64,000 nucleotides of DNA from Afipia sp. P52-10 (GTDB lineage Bacteria > Pseudomonadota > Alphaproteobacteria > Rhizobiales > Xanthobacteraceae): positions 1,286,099 through 1,350,098 of the forward strand of contig NZ_AZSJ01000007.1 of NCBI RefSeq assembly GCF_000516555.1, read 5' to 3'. Position numbers and translations under genes: made by a program. The stretch's first letter is position 1. Each line of letters starts with the position of its first letter. Below are positions 1 to 8,736 of this stretch, one piece after another. Under the pieces are notes generated by a model that saw only the letters and a program-made list of their open reading frames with translations, made no database searches and was not told the origin of the DNA.

Positions 1-390
1 TCCCTGCCGTTTTCAGGCAGACTAGGACATCTTCGGTTCAGAGGGAATCAGAACTGAAGCGCTCGGTTTTCGAATTCCTATCGAGTTTAAGTCTCTCATC
101 GAACCAGCGCGTTGTCCTCACGCGAACGCCTGATCGCCCGCCGGCGCTTGCCCGATGATGCCTGCGCAAAGCCGATCGCTTAGGGCTAGCTGTCGGGCGT
201 CCCTCAGATCGGCCGGCTCGCCAAAAAAGCAGCGGGCACTGCGTGACATCGGCAACTCAATGCCCCGCAGCCCCCGCTGTTTCTGCGAACTCAAGTCCAA
301 GAATCCAACAAGAACTCAAGCTGTCAGTAAGCCGATTGTCCGGATTGGAGAGGACGGCTTCAGGTCCGCCCTCGCCTGGCATCAAACGGC
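1..390. other. Stretch 3' of recA with no supported gene
   Basis: About 390 bases lie beyond the recA stop codon. Open frames exist on both strands, but none has a convincing start with a ribosome binding site or a product I recognise. Short inverted repeats are present at the far left (CTGCC / GGCAG near 4-20) and could belong to a terminator of a gene outside the window. I see no tRNA-like fold. Confidence 0.4.
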
Positions 391-1470
<1,080 letters not shown>

Positions 1471-1560
1471 GAAAGAGCGCTCCTTATGAACGGGATTCGC
1501 CGCCCCGACAATGAAACGGCCGATCGAGCTGACAGAAGCTTTGTACACCATCTGTTCTAT

Positions 1561-1575
1561 GTTCGCAATATGTTC
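1561..1575 (-). promoter_or_regulatory. LexA (SOS) box of recA
   Basis: On the recA strand this reads GAAC-ATATTGC-GAAC, a perfect match to the alphaproteobacterial SOS consensus GAAC-N7-GAAC. It lies 91 bp upstream of the recA start. A third GTTC (plus strand) at 1554-1557 gives extra partial spacing. The IS end is 17 bp further upstream. Confidence 0.9.
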
Positions 1576-1592
1576 TTTTCGCTTTCTCAGCA

Positions 1593-1626
1593 GATATATA
1601 CCCTTAGGACATGTAACATGAATCGG
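1593..1626 (+). repeat. Left terminal inverted repeat of the IS1595-family element
   Basis: It matches the reverse complement of 3852-3885: 12 of 12 outer bases, then 9 of 9 after a two-base mismatch (core GGACATGTA), then weaker similarity. It faces the recA promoter. Confidence 0.8.
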
Positions 1627-1678
1627 TGTATATGTCGTCTGCCACAACTAGCCCTAGAGGGCTGTGGGAGACGTTGAA

Positions 1679-2884
1679 ATGGGAATTGGACGCTTGCTAC
1701 CCGCCGCTTTGGGCATCGGGATTCCGACCATGATGCAAGTGGGCCCCGACGATGCGATCCTAAATCTTTGCAAATGGCCGCGAAAGCTATGGCCCGATCT
1801 TCCGCAAAATTGCCTACCGGGGATTTCTTCTGTTTGGCTTTACGTTGCCGCTGGGCTTTTAATTATAGGTAGTATCTTGTGGTTTGCTTGGCCTCATCTC
1901 CCAGCAGTCAGACGACGTAATGGTTCAACGCGAATAAAACCTGAGCAAGACGGTCCTATTCAATGGACATGGGATTTTATTTTAGCGGCGCGCTGGGTTG
2001 ATCCAGGAATCCAAATATACGGGTTTCAGGCGATAGGACAAAATACATCAAATGAATTTATCTCAGGCATCGGCGGCTTTGTGAGATCGGATATTACCGG
2101 ACGCCAATTTCCAATTCTCGTTCGCGACCGTAACGAATTAGTCCCCACAGCGGACTATGGCATTCCTGCCAAACATCAATTCCATTTGGGCGCGAACTTT
2201 GTCGACACTGGCGGCTTCACCCCTACGCGATTTTTACAAGATTTTGGACGGCTGACGTTCTCATTCGAATACAATGGCAAAACTTATAAGCGCCATTTTA
2301 CTCATGATGAGATCGCATCGGAGATCAGGCGGGCGGAGGATTTTTTGCGTCCTAAGGTTTCTCCGTCTCAGGCTGGTGTTCGTCGAATTTCACACGAGCC
2401 ATCCGTTAACGCGGCTATTCCGTTCGTAAAATTGGAGCGAACATGGCGCCCAGCAACAGCAGCAGAGGACATTGTTTCTTGTTTTAAAATCACGGCAACT
2501 AGTCACGCATCAGACGTAGCTTTCATAGCTCGCTATGCTGAGGCAATACATTATATCAGTTCCGTCGAGTGGAAGTGGTCTGGTTCACTTCGCATCAACC
2601 AAATTGCGCAGATATTTCCTTCCGAAAATTGGGAAATAGAAGCCATCAGAAGGCCGCGATCTGGGAAAAATATTGTCATTCTGTTCGACAAAATAACGCA
2701 CAAGATAAGGGATGATGCCCTCATACTGATGCGGTTGGATGTCGTGAGTAGTGGTCGCACCGAACGTATCCAGTTCGCCTATCACTTAAGATCCATTAAC
2801 GGCGCGAACCTTTTAGACCCGGTACATCTTGATGATATTGCCTACATCAAGGGCATCGATCCCGACAATGCGGAGGCGAGATGA
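1679..2884 (+). CDS. IS passenger gene: predicted membrane-anchored protein of unknown function
   Basis: The 401-residue product has one clear transmembrane helix near residues 52-71 (WLYVAAGLLIIGSILWF) and a weaker hydrophobic N-terminus. A long soluble region of about 320 residues follows, with no motif I recognise. Its base composition is clearly more AT-rich than recA and the genes beyond 4 kb, suggesting separate ancestry. I chose ATG 1679 because GGGAG lies 8 bases upstream; GTG 1664 is an alternative. It lies inside the inverted ends of the IS1595-family element, oriented opposite to the transposase, so I infer it is cargo. The next small frame overlaps its stop codon by four bases (ATGA). 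The function is unknown. Confidence 0.75.
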   Translation: MGIGRLLPAALGIGIPTMMQVGPDDAILNLCKWPRKLWPDLPQNCLPGISSVWLYVAAGLLIIGSILWFAWPHLPAVRRRNGSTRIKPEQDGPIQWTWDFILAARWVDPGIQIYGFQAIGQNTSNEFISGIGGFVRSDITGRQFPILVRDRNELVPTADYGIPAKHQFHLGANFVDTGGFTPTRFLQDFGRLTFSFEYNGKTYKRHFTHDEIASEIRRAEDFLRPKVSPSQAGVRRISHEPSVNAAIPFVKLERTWRPATAAEDIVSCFKITATSHASDVAFIARYAEAIHYISSVEWKWSGSLRINQIAQIFPSENWEIEAIRRPRSGKNIVILFDKITHKIRDDALILMRLDVVSSGRTERIQFAYHLRSINGANLLDPVHLDDIAYIKGIDPDNAEAR

Positions 2885-3078
2885 AACCGACGGGCCACAA
2901 CAATAATCGTTTCGATCAGCTTCTACACGCGATGGTCACTCGACCCGTACCTTCGGAAGCGCCTGCAAAAGAAGCTCGAACATCAGGCCGGGCTGCTTCC
3001 GCAAGTTATGGCGATACTCGAACTCGCGCAGGTAAAGCTGCAAGTGCTTCTTCGAAACCCAAACGTAAGTCCCGTTAA
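2881..3078 (+). CDS. Possible small protein antisense to the transposase 3' end
   Basis: A 65-residue basic, Ser/Ala/Lys-rich frame starts at an ATGA overlap with the passenger gene, suggesting translational coupling. Its N-terminus (FDQLLHAMVTRPVP) resembles short conserved proteins often annotated beside ISXO2-like transposases in this bacterial group. Its last two thirds lie antisense to the transposase C-terminus, so codon choice there is dictated by the other strand. It could be a real IS-borne accessory protein or an artefact; comparison of many IS copies would decide. Confidence 0.4.
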   Translation: MKPTGHNNNRFDQLLHAMVTRPVPSEAPAKEARTSGRAASASYGDTRTRAGKAASASSKPKRKSR

Positions 3079-3813
3079 TCCCGCGCTTTACCTGAGACCA
3101 GAACGACTCGATTGAGTTGGTGTGAACGTCGCCGCGAACGTATTCCTTCGCAGAGTGATCGACGGCTTCGTGATCGTAGCCGTATTTTTCTTTCAGCAGT
3201 TTGAAGTTTGACGCTTCATCCGTGTGAATGCGCGAACCTTCTTTCACAAACCGGACGATGTGCGGCAGAATGTGAGCCTTGGTGCGGGCTTGCACGACGC
3301 GGGTAACAACGTCACCGCCGCGCTCGATCATGCCCATGACAATCGCCTTGTCGTCTTTGCCCTGCTTGTCCTGCCGCCAACGAAGGTTTCATCGGCTTCG
3401 ACTGTCTTGCCGGGACCGCCCATCGGGGCGTCGCCGTCCACGTAACCCATATAGAGCCGGATCAGATGGCACATACGCCACGCGGTCTTGTAGGTCACAC
3501 CTAGCTGGCGCTGCACTTCCTTCGCAGCTACGCCGTTTCGCGTCTCGCAGAACAGGAACATGACATAGAACCAATCCCGCAGGCTGGTGCGGGTCTTTTC
3601 GAACGGCGTCCCAGCGGTCGGGTACACCTGATAGCCGCAATGCTCGCACTCAAACGAGCGGCGGTTTTTGACGCGGTAATAGGTCGCCTGCTTCTGACAC
3701 TTAAAGCAGGTCAGGCGCTCGCCAAACCGGGTGCGCATCAAGTGCGTCAGGCAAGCATCTTCGTCGGGGAAACGCTTCTGAAACTCTCGGATTTTTGAGA
3801 GCTTTTGGGCCAT
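2936..3813 (-). pseudogene. IS1595-family (ISXO2-like) transposase, frameshifted
   Basis: The first part starts at 3813 (GGAGG ten bases upstream). It encodes an N-terminal zinc ribbon (CFKC...CEHC), a helix-turn-helix-like region (AAKEVQRQLGVTYKTAWRM) and the first catalytic aspartate in VEADETFVGG. The frame then shifts near 3371-3374. The remainder, down to 2936, continues with VMGMIERGG, the second aspartate in IHTDEASN and the third acidic/amide position in TNSIESFWSQVKRGINGTY. Restoring one base in the GGCGGCAGGACAAG stretch (for example GGCAAGGAC) would give GGKDKQGKDDK and join the halves, so a single-base loss is the simplest reading. I see no slippery heptamer for programmed frameshifting. 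Complete length would be about 292 residues, normal for the family. Confidence 0.85.
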
Positions 3814-3851
3814 TTCTTTCGAACCTCCCCAGAGAATATATGCACTGTACT

Positions 3852-3885
3852 CCGGTTTGTTCTACATGTCCAGAGGGTATATATC
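3852..3885 (-). repeat. Right terminal inverted repeat of the IS1595-family element
   Basis: It is the partner of 1593-1626, read on the minus strand. It lies just upstream of the transposase start, where the transposase promoter would be expected. Confidence 0.8.
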
Positions 3886-3941
3886 CGGTTTCAACGCAAC
3901 TTGCGGCTTCGGCAGCATGCTCGATAATCCACCACAGTCCC

Positions 3942-4214
3942 TCACAACCCCGATGGCGCGGCGGAAGCCTGCCGCAATGCGAGCGCCTCCTCGATCGCCC
4001 TGCACCACACGCAGGCCATGCGCGACGAGCGCGAGTCGGCGCGGCCCTTGATCAGCACCTTGTCCCAGCGGCTCATGCTTTCCGGATCGGGATAGAGGCC
4101 GAACACCACCTCATGCTCGGCGATGATCCGCCGCAGCTCCTCGGCGCGGTTACCGGCCCTTCTCAGCCGCTCGGCCGTCGCATCCGCCAGTCGAGCGAAA
4201 TCCTCATCATCCAT
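3942..4214 (-). CDS. Hypothetical protein (90 aa)
   Basis: A 90-residue soluble, highly charged protein, rich in Arg and Glu with a predicted helical first half (FARLADATAERLRRAGNRAEELRRII). It has no signal peptide or membrane helix. I chose ATG 4214 over the upstream frame, whose extra 58 residues look like non-coding translation. It diverges from the gene at 4361. I do not recognise the family. Confidence 0.55.
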   Translation of the reverse strand: MDDEDFARLADATAERLRRAGNRAEELRRIIAEHEVVFGLYPDPESMSRWDKVLIKGRADSRSSRMACVWCRAIEEALALRQASAAPSGL

Positions 4215-4360
4215 GTCGTCGTCACAGGTCCTCGTTGATAGGCAGGACCATAGGTCGTACCAGCGCGAAAACAAGCCACGGAGTGAGTTCCCGCTCGCCG
4301 GATCTCGGGCTTTGCTGTATAAGTCGGCAGCTTCTTCTCGATGCAAGAAGGAGCTATTCC

Positions 4361-4663
4361 ATGAACGATCTGTATGTTTGGCTCGCAAGCCAACACGCCG
4401 GCCTGCAGACCTTCAAAACCTTCCAACAAAAGCTCGCCCACCTCGCCGCTCGCAATCCGCAGCAGCGTGCTGCCTGCCGGTTGCTGCATGGAACGATCGA
4501 TCGCTACATCGAGGCGTTCGACGAAGCGCCGTTGCCCTTTACGGTGGCCGCCCGAGCCCACAGCCGACTGCTCCATGCAATCGCCGAACTCAATCCATCG
4601 GCAGATGCGACCGAGCAACTTGCCGAGCTCAATCGGCTCGCCGAGCTGACGCTGACGCGCTGA
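4361..4663 (+). CDS. Hypothetical protein (100 aa)
   Basis: A 100-residue, mostly helical, soluble protein (MNDLYVWLASQHAG...). The start is fixed by an AAGAAGGAG box ending 8 bases before ATG 4361. The frame opens further upstream, but that part lacks a good start. It diverges from the 90-residue gene with a gap of 146 bp. No motif allows a function to be named. Codon use looks genuine. Confidence 0.6.
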   Translation: MNDLYVWLASQHAGLQTFKTFQQKLAHLAARNPQQRAACRLLHGTIDRYIEAFDEAPLPFTVAARAHSRLLHAIAELNPSADATEQLAELNRLAELTLTR

Positions 4664-5049
4664 AATCGACGGATGGAGGAACGCCCTGCGACTGCGCTCG
4701 TGTAGCCAAGTCCACGGCAGTCACCGGCCACGATGACTGCCGTCTTGCTATGCGCTAGCAGATTTTGCCGTTGCTGCAGTTCCCGCGCGCGATATCCCGC
4801 AGGCTCCAGTCGATACTGCTCAGCAAGCACCCGAGGTGAACGCCGGTAGCGGCTTCAGCACGGGCCCGGTGCATTGGCCCAGAGACCGAGCGATCAAGCG
4901 AAGCAACATTTTCGTCGTCCGATCGTTCATCGGTCCCCCTCCTCGCTTTCGGCCTCATCGCCGATCCAAGAACGATAAGATAGCATCGGACGACGTCTGC
5001 GCCGAAAGCCGCATTGGCCGCGCTAACGCACCGTGACAAAAGACCCCCC
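4664..5049. other. 386-bp gap without a well-supported gene
   Basis: Minus-strand translation near 4755-4900 ends in a Cys-containing tail (LSSIDWSLRDIARGNCSNGKIC) that looks protein-like, so a short minus-strand gene ending at 4755 is possible. No ribosome binding site fixes a start. Nothing else stands out before the LysE-type gene. Confidence 0.3.
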
Positions 5050-5682
5050 ATGATCGGAATCCACGACCTTCCCCTGTTCATCGGCGCGGGCCTGCTCCTG
5101 AACGTGACGCCCGGCCCCGATACGGCGCTCGTCATCGGACAAAGCTTGCTGCATGGCCGTCGCGGCGGCATGTTGGCGGCCCTCGGCGTCGGCGCAGGAT
5201 GTTTCGTCCATATCGGCGCAGCAGCAATCGGCCTGTCCGCCGTGATCATGACCTCCGCCGTCGCGTTCTTGGTCATCAAATGGATCGGTGTCTGTTACCT
5301 CTGCTACGTAGGCGCGCGGATGCTGTTCAGCCGCGAGCACGCCGCGATACAAGACGTTGCGCGGCAATCGCGCTCTTCGCTTGCGATCTTCTGGCTAGGC
5401 TTCTTTACCAACGTCCTCAATCCGAAGGTCGCGCTGTTCTTTCTCGCCTTCCTGCCGCAGTTCATCGACGTCGAGGCACCAAACAAAGCAGCGGCCTTCG
5501 CGCTGCTTGGCGTGATCGTCAGCGCGACCGGAACGCTCTGGCTGCTCGTAGTCGCTTTCATCACCTCGATGACCAGCGCGCGCCTTCGCGCGGACGCTCG
5601 CATCAAGCGCTGGCTGGAGCGAACGCTCGGCGCGATGTTCCTTGCGCTCGGCGCGAAGCTTGCGCTGAGCAGTCGCAACTAG
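5050..5682 (+). CDS. LysE/RhtB-family amino-acid exporter
   Basis: A 210-residue inner-membrane protein of the LysE/RhtB superfamily, which exports amino acids or homoserine-lactone-like molecules; the substrate cannot be told from sequence. The hallmark N-terminal LLLNVTPGPDTALVI segment is present (residues 14-28). About five or six hydrophobic helices follow, with the conserved NPKVALFFLAFLPQF segment in the middle. Length is typical (about 205-210). ATG 5050 gives the canonical start; the open frame upstream adds 12 unlikely residues. It is a single-gene unit here. Confidence 0.9.
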   Translation: MIGIHDLPLFIGAGLLLNVTPGPDTALVIGQSLLHGRRGGMLAALGVGAGCFVHIGAAAIGLSAVIMTSAVAFLVIKWIGVCYLCYVGARMLFSREHAAIQDVARQSRSSLAIFWLGFFTNVLNPKVALFFLAFLPQFIDVEAPNKAAAFALLGVIVSATGTLWLLVVAFITSMTSARLRADARIKRWLERTLGAMFLALGAKLALSSRN

Positions 5683-5731
5683 CGTTACCGGAGAATGCAG
5701 AGCGTGCGGCCGGCAAGATGAAAGGCCGGCC

Positions 5732-5941
5732 TCAGGTCGATTGCAGGTGCCGCCGCACCGCAGCGACCGAGTTCCCGACTTCGGCGATCGCCTTGAGCAG
5801 ATCGTCGCGCGAGATGTTGAGACGCTGCGCCCATGCGTCCGTGGCCGACACATCCTTGGTGTCGATCACCGGAGCGGGCCTGACGTTGCTCAGGACAGAT
5901 GCCACCGTGACAAGCCGGATCATGATCGCCGAATTTACCAC
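5732..5941 (-). CDS. DUF3606 domain small protein
   Basis: The C-terminal half (WAQRLNISRDDLLKAIAEVGNSVAAVRRHL) matches the DUF3606 pattern: a 50-60 residue helical domain, common in rhizobial genomes and of unknown function. The product is 69 residues from GTG 5941 or 63 from ATG 5923; no strong ribosome binding site separates them. It converges with the LysE-type gene. A DNA- or RNA-binding role is sometimes guessed for such small basic proteins, but nothing here shows it. Confidence 0.65.
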   Translation of the reverse strand: MVNSAIMIRLVTVASVLSNVRPAPVIDTKDVSATDAWAQRLNISRDDLLKAIAEVGNSVAAVRRHLQST

Positions 5942-6181
5942 GTCGAGTGCGGATCGCGGCCGCAGCGCGTCGTCAGCGTTAACAAGTCGTTTGTTGGCTG
6001 ACCTTTGGTCATCGTTGCTGACCTATTTTGCGCAAATGGCGGCACAAAGTGAGACCTACGTAATTCGCCGGATGGACAGCCACACTTACGTTACTATGTG
6101 CAACGACTCGCGATGCGTTATAACTTTAAGACGAATCGCTTCGCGGTTCGGATCCGGTTCTCCAGGATGAGGAGATCGACC

Positions 6182-6379
6182 ATGAACGGCCCTAACGATG
6201 TGGCCGCGTATATTGGCCCCATTTGTGCAGAAATGCGTAAGCTTGCGGTGAATGCCGACCTGGCGTTTCTCGCCTATCTTCTCGAAATGTCGGCGCTTGA
6301 GGCGGCTAAGATCGAAAGCCAAACCAGATTGGAGATATCACAAAGGCCACACGTAGGAGGCAAACCAGCGTTGGTTTGA
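6182..6379 (+). CDS. Small hypothetical protein (65 aa)
   Basis: The ATG at 6182 has a GAGGAG box 7 bases upstream. The 65-residue product is acidic to neutral and predicted helical (AAYIGPICAEMRKLAVNADLAFLAYLLEMSALEAAKI). It resembles short conserved hypotheticals abundant in Bradyrhizobium-type genomes, but I cannot assign a family. It is isolated, with 240 bp upstream and 278 bp downstream free of other genes. Confidence 0.6.
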   Translation: MNGPNDVAAYIGPICAEMRKLAVNADLAFLAYLLEMSALEAAKIESQTRLEISQRPHVGGKPALV

Positions 6380-6657
6380 TAACTCGCTTACACGGGCCGG
6401 TCTTCGGCGGTGCCGTGCCGCCGATCGAATCCGACATGTCAGCCCCTCATGTGAGCTCGGAGCTGAACCGCATCGGCTCCGAAACTTCGATCGGGCTTTG
6501 TCTATTGCGCCGCGATGGATCCCCATGGGATGGCGCACTTTTTCTTTGATCCTGCACTTCCTATTCTAGACCGATCCTGTCCTATCTTTGCTGACCGCCC
6601 TGCGCGGATCGGTACTCCTTTCCTGTTCCGCGAACTCATATTGTTCCCGCACGGAGC

Positions 6658-7017
6658 ATGTCGATGCAGAACGACTACGACGATCTGGAAATCCTCAATC
6701 GGGACTATATCGCCTCCGTCCAGAACTCGGATGTCCGGCGCTTCAATGAAATTCTCGCCGATGACTTCTGCTGTTCCAACCCCGACAAGTCGCTGGTCGA
6801 CCGCGCCGCATTCCTGAAGCAGACCGCGCAACCCGTGACGATCACCAATCTGCAGGCCCACGACGTGACCATCCGATTGATGGGCGATTTCGCGATCATT
6901 CACGCGCGAACGAGCTTCACCGCACCTGACGGCAAGGCCGGCTGCGGCCGCTACACCGATGTCTGGGCAAAACGGAACGGCCGCTGGCTCGCCGTCTCGG
7001 CGCACGTTTCTCGCTAA
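6658..7017 (+). CDS. SnoaL/DUF4440-like (NTF2-fold) protein
   Basis: The 119-residue product has the layout of DUF4440/NTF2-like proteins: an N-terminal helix (LEILNRDYIASVQNSDVRRFNEILADDF), a middle segment with the substrate-pocket strands (FAIIHARTSF) and the closing YTDVWAKRNGRWLAVSAHVSR strand, typical of the fold. Members range from polyketide cyclases to stress proteins, so no substrate can be assigned. ATG 6658 or ATG 6664 could start it. It is a single-gene unit. Confidence 0.8.
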   Translation: MSMQNDYDDLEILNRDYIASVQNSDVRRFNEILADDFCCSNPDKSLVDRAAFLKQTAQPVTITNLQAHDVTIRLMGDFAIIHARTSFTAPDGKAGCGRYTDVWAKRNGRWLAVSAHVSR

Positions 7018-7036
7018 AGCGCCTGTCCGATCGGAG

Positions 7037-7198
7037 CTATTGGAGCGCCGTCTGGGCTCTCTCGAAATAAGGGGCGAGTGCCGTGCCGAGGCCGTTGATC
7101 GCTGCGAAAATGACCAGTCCAATGCCGGATGCAATCAGGGCATACTCTACGGCCGTGGCGCCCGTTTCGTCGGATAGAAAATCCTTCAGGCTGCGCAT
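7037..7198 (-). CDS. Flp/Fap-type (type IVb) pilin
   Basis: The 53-residue product is a typical Flp pilin precursor. It has a short charged leader (MRSLKDFLSDETG), a cleavage site after Gly13, Ala at +1, Glu at +5 and Tyr at +6, then a 20-residue hydrophobic helix. Flp pilins are processed by TadV/CpaA peptidase and assembled by the Tad/Cpa apparatus into adhesive pili. No tad/cpa gene lies in the window, so this is an orphan pilin gene, as is common in rhizobia. The start at 7198 is fixed by the family's N-terminus; the longer open frame upstream does not fit. Confidence 0.9.
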   Translation of the reverse strand: MRSLKDFLSDETGATAVEYALIASGIGLVIFAAINGLGTALAPYFERAQTALQ

Positions 7199-7394
7199 CG
7201 TCGATCCCTCATCCCGCGGGCTTCTGCCCGCCGGGACCGTAGAGGCGGAAAGGCTAAGATGGCCCCAACAAACACGATGAACGATCCGTGAAACCGATCG
7301 CCGAATCTCGTTCAATGTCCTGTGAAATGCCATAACGAGCGGGCCGCTCACGACACATCGAGCTGACACGTCCTTACAAAACAGGGAGAAAGCA

Positions 7395-7727
7395 ATGACC
7401 TCCAAACCACCCGCGCCGGGCGATCATATCCGCGATATCGCCCCTGCTTTCGCCGACCTCACCCGCGATGTTCTGTTCGGCGACGTTTGGGAGCGGCCTG
7501 CGCTCAAAAAGCGCGACCGCAGCCTCGCGACGGTGACCGCGCTGATTGCGATGAACCGGACGGAGCAACTGCCGGGCCATCTCGCCCGCGCCCTCGACAA
7601 TGGCGTGACGAAGAACGAAATCATCGAGTTGATTACCCATCTGGCGTTCTATTCGGGGTGGCCGAACTCGATGTCCGCACTCTCCGTGGCGCGACAGGTT
7701 TTCGAGCAGCATCCGGGAAAGCCGTAG
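7395..7727 (+). CDS. Carboxymuconolactone decarboxylase (CMD) family protein
   Basis: A 110-residue CMD-fold protein (AhpD-like, all-helical). The conserved core RDRSLATVTALIAMNRTEQLPGH followed by GVTKNEIIELITHLAFYSGWPN is that of small gamma-carboxymuconolactone decarboxylase-like proteins. There is no CxxC pair, so AhpD-like peroxidase activity is unlikely. The beta-ketoadipate partners are absent, so the true substrate is unknown. An AGGGAG box is about 6 bases before ATG 7395. The B3 beta-lactamase gene follows after 112 bp on the same strand. Confidence 0.85.
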   Translation: MTSKPPAPGDHIRDIAPAFADLTRDVLFGDVWERPALKKRDRSLATVTALIAMNRTEQLPGHLARALDNGVTKNEIIELITHLAFYSGWPNSMSALSVARQVFEQHPGKP

Positions 7728-7839
7728 TCCCGACACACAAAGCTGGTCACTGCCCGAACCCGAGCGCTGCGTCACGTTGAAAGGCCAAGTCGGACACCGT
7801 ATGACTCACCGCTCCGTCCGGCACCGTCAGGAGACTTCG

Positions 7840-8727
7840 ATGAAAATTCTGCCCGCAATCGCAGTATCGCTGTTCACAGCCATGGTGCCTGCGCAGGCGC
7901 AGACACTCTCCGAACTGATCAAGAAATGGACGGTCAACTGGAACACACCTACCGAGCCCTTCAAGATCATCGACAACGTCTATTACGTGGGAACGGCAGG
8001 CTTGTCGTCCTTCCTCGTCACGTCGCCAAACGGTCACGTCCTGATCGATACAGCCACAGCCCAGGCGACACCGCTGATCAAGGCCAATATCGAAAAGCTG
8101 GGTTTCAAGGTTTCCGATATCAAATATCTGCTCAACACCCACGCTCATCTCGATCACACCGGCGGCTTTGCCGAGTTCAAGAAAGAGACCGGCGCCCAGA
8201 TGGTGGCGAGCGCCGCCGACAAGCCCTTGCTGGAGGGTGGTTATTACCCGGGAGCGGAAAACGAAAATGCTCTCAAGTTTCCACCGGTCAAGGTCGACCG
8301 GGTGATCGGCCAGGGTGACAAGATCACGATCGGCAAGGTGACACTGACAGCCCACATGACGCCTGGTCATTCGCCCGGCTGCACCACCTGGACCACCGTT
8401 GCCCGCGAGAAGCGCTGGAATCACACAGTCGTTTTCTTCTGCAGCGCGACGATCGCGCTCAATCGTCTGGTCGGCAATCCAACCTATCCGAACATCGTCG
8501 ACGATTACCGGAAAACGTTCACCAACGCCCGCGCCATCATCGCCGACGTATTCCTCGCTCCGCATCCGGAAATGTTCAACATGGAGGAGAAACGGGCCTT
8601 GATCGGCAAATACGGGGTCAATCCTTTCGTCAAGGCGAGCGAGTTTCACACCTTCCTTCGAAATGCGGAGAAGGCGTTCGAGGAAGGCCTCGCAAAGCAG
8701 CGGGCGGCGACCGAAGCGAAGCAGTGA
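7840..8727 (+). CDS. Subclass B3 metallo-beta-lactamase, BJP-1-like
   Basis: This 295-residue exported zinc enzyme should hydrolyse beta-lactams, including carbapenems. It has a signal peptide ending in AQA (residues 18-20), the zinc motif HAHLDH (H101, H103, D105, H106), H177 in TPGHSPG and H242 in APHPEM. The CTTW and FFCSATIALNRLVG segments and the LLEGGYYPG loop closely follow BJP-1 of Bradyrhizobium diazoefficiens as I remember it. ATG 7840 is preceded by CAGGAG; an earlier in-frame ATG at 7777 would hide the signal peptide. It appears chromosomal, with no integron or transposon features around it and no adjacent regulator, so probably intrinsic and constitutively or weakly expressed. 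Confidence 0.93.
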   Translation: MKILPAIAVSLFTAMVPAQAQTLSELIKKWTVNWNTPTEPFKIIDNVYYVGTAGLSSFLVTSPNGHVLIDTATAQATPLIKANIEKLGFKVSDIKYLLNTHAHLDHTGGFAEFKKETGAQMVASAADKPLLEGGYYPGAENENALKFPPVKVDRVIGQGDKITIGKVTLTAHMTPGHSPGCTTWTTVAREKRWNHTVVFFCSATIALNRLVGNPTYPNIVDDYRKTFTNARAIIADVFLAPHPEMFNMEEKRALIGKYGVNPFVKASEFHTFLRNAEKAFEEGLAKQRAATEAKQ

Positions 8728-8736
8728 GGTGCACGC

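Larger units (their letters stand above)
1593..3885. mobile_element. IS1595-family insertion sequence with passenger gene
   Basis: The element is bounded by inverted ends. The left end (1593 onward) reads GATATATACCCT, two mismatches, then GGACATGTA. The reverse complement of the right end (3885 downward) gives the same 12 bases, two different bases, and the same 9 bases, with weaker similarity for about 13 more. Inside are a membrane-protein gene, a small frame, and a frameshifted ISXO2-like transposase on the minus strand. Passenger genes are known in some IS1595 subgroups; ISNwi1 and ISNha5 of Nitrobacter are the ones I recall. I do not see a clean 8-bp target duplication: the outer AT-rich 8 bases are inverted rather than direct copies, so either the duplication is lost or the true ends are at the CCCT/AGGG step (1601 and 3877). 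The broken transposase suggests it cannot move by itself. Confidence 0.85.

Noticed and set aside
1471..1647. 59-codon N-terminal extension of recA
   Set aside because: It would translate the SOS box and IS end; RecA starts at 1470 with a good ribosome binding site. Recurrence of a TCP-K/E-GIY peptide at both IS ends is just the inverted repeat translated.
1585..3893. 8-bp target-site duplication around the IS
   Set aside because: The flanks TCTCAGCA and CGGTTTCA do not match. The AT-rich outer 8 bases are inverted copies, not direct ones.
4755..5279. Minus-strand frame with a Cys-containing C-terminus
   Set aside because: Most of it overlaps the LysE-type gene antisense. Only the last 40-60 residues look protein-like, and no start is supported, so it is mentioned only in the gap entry.
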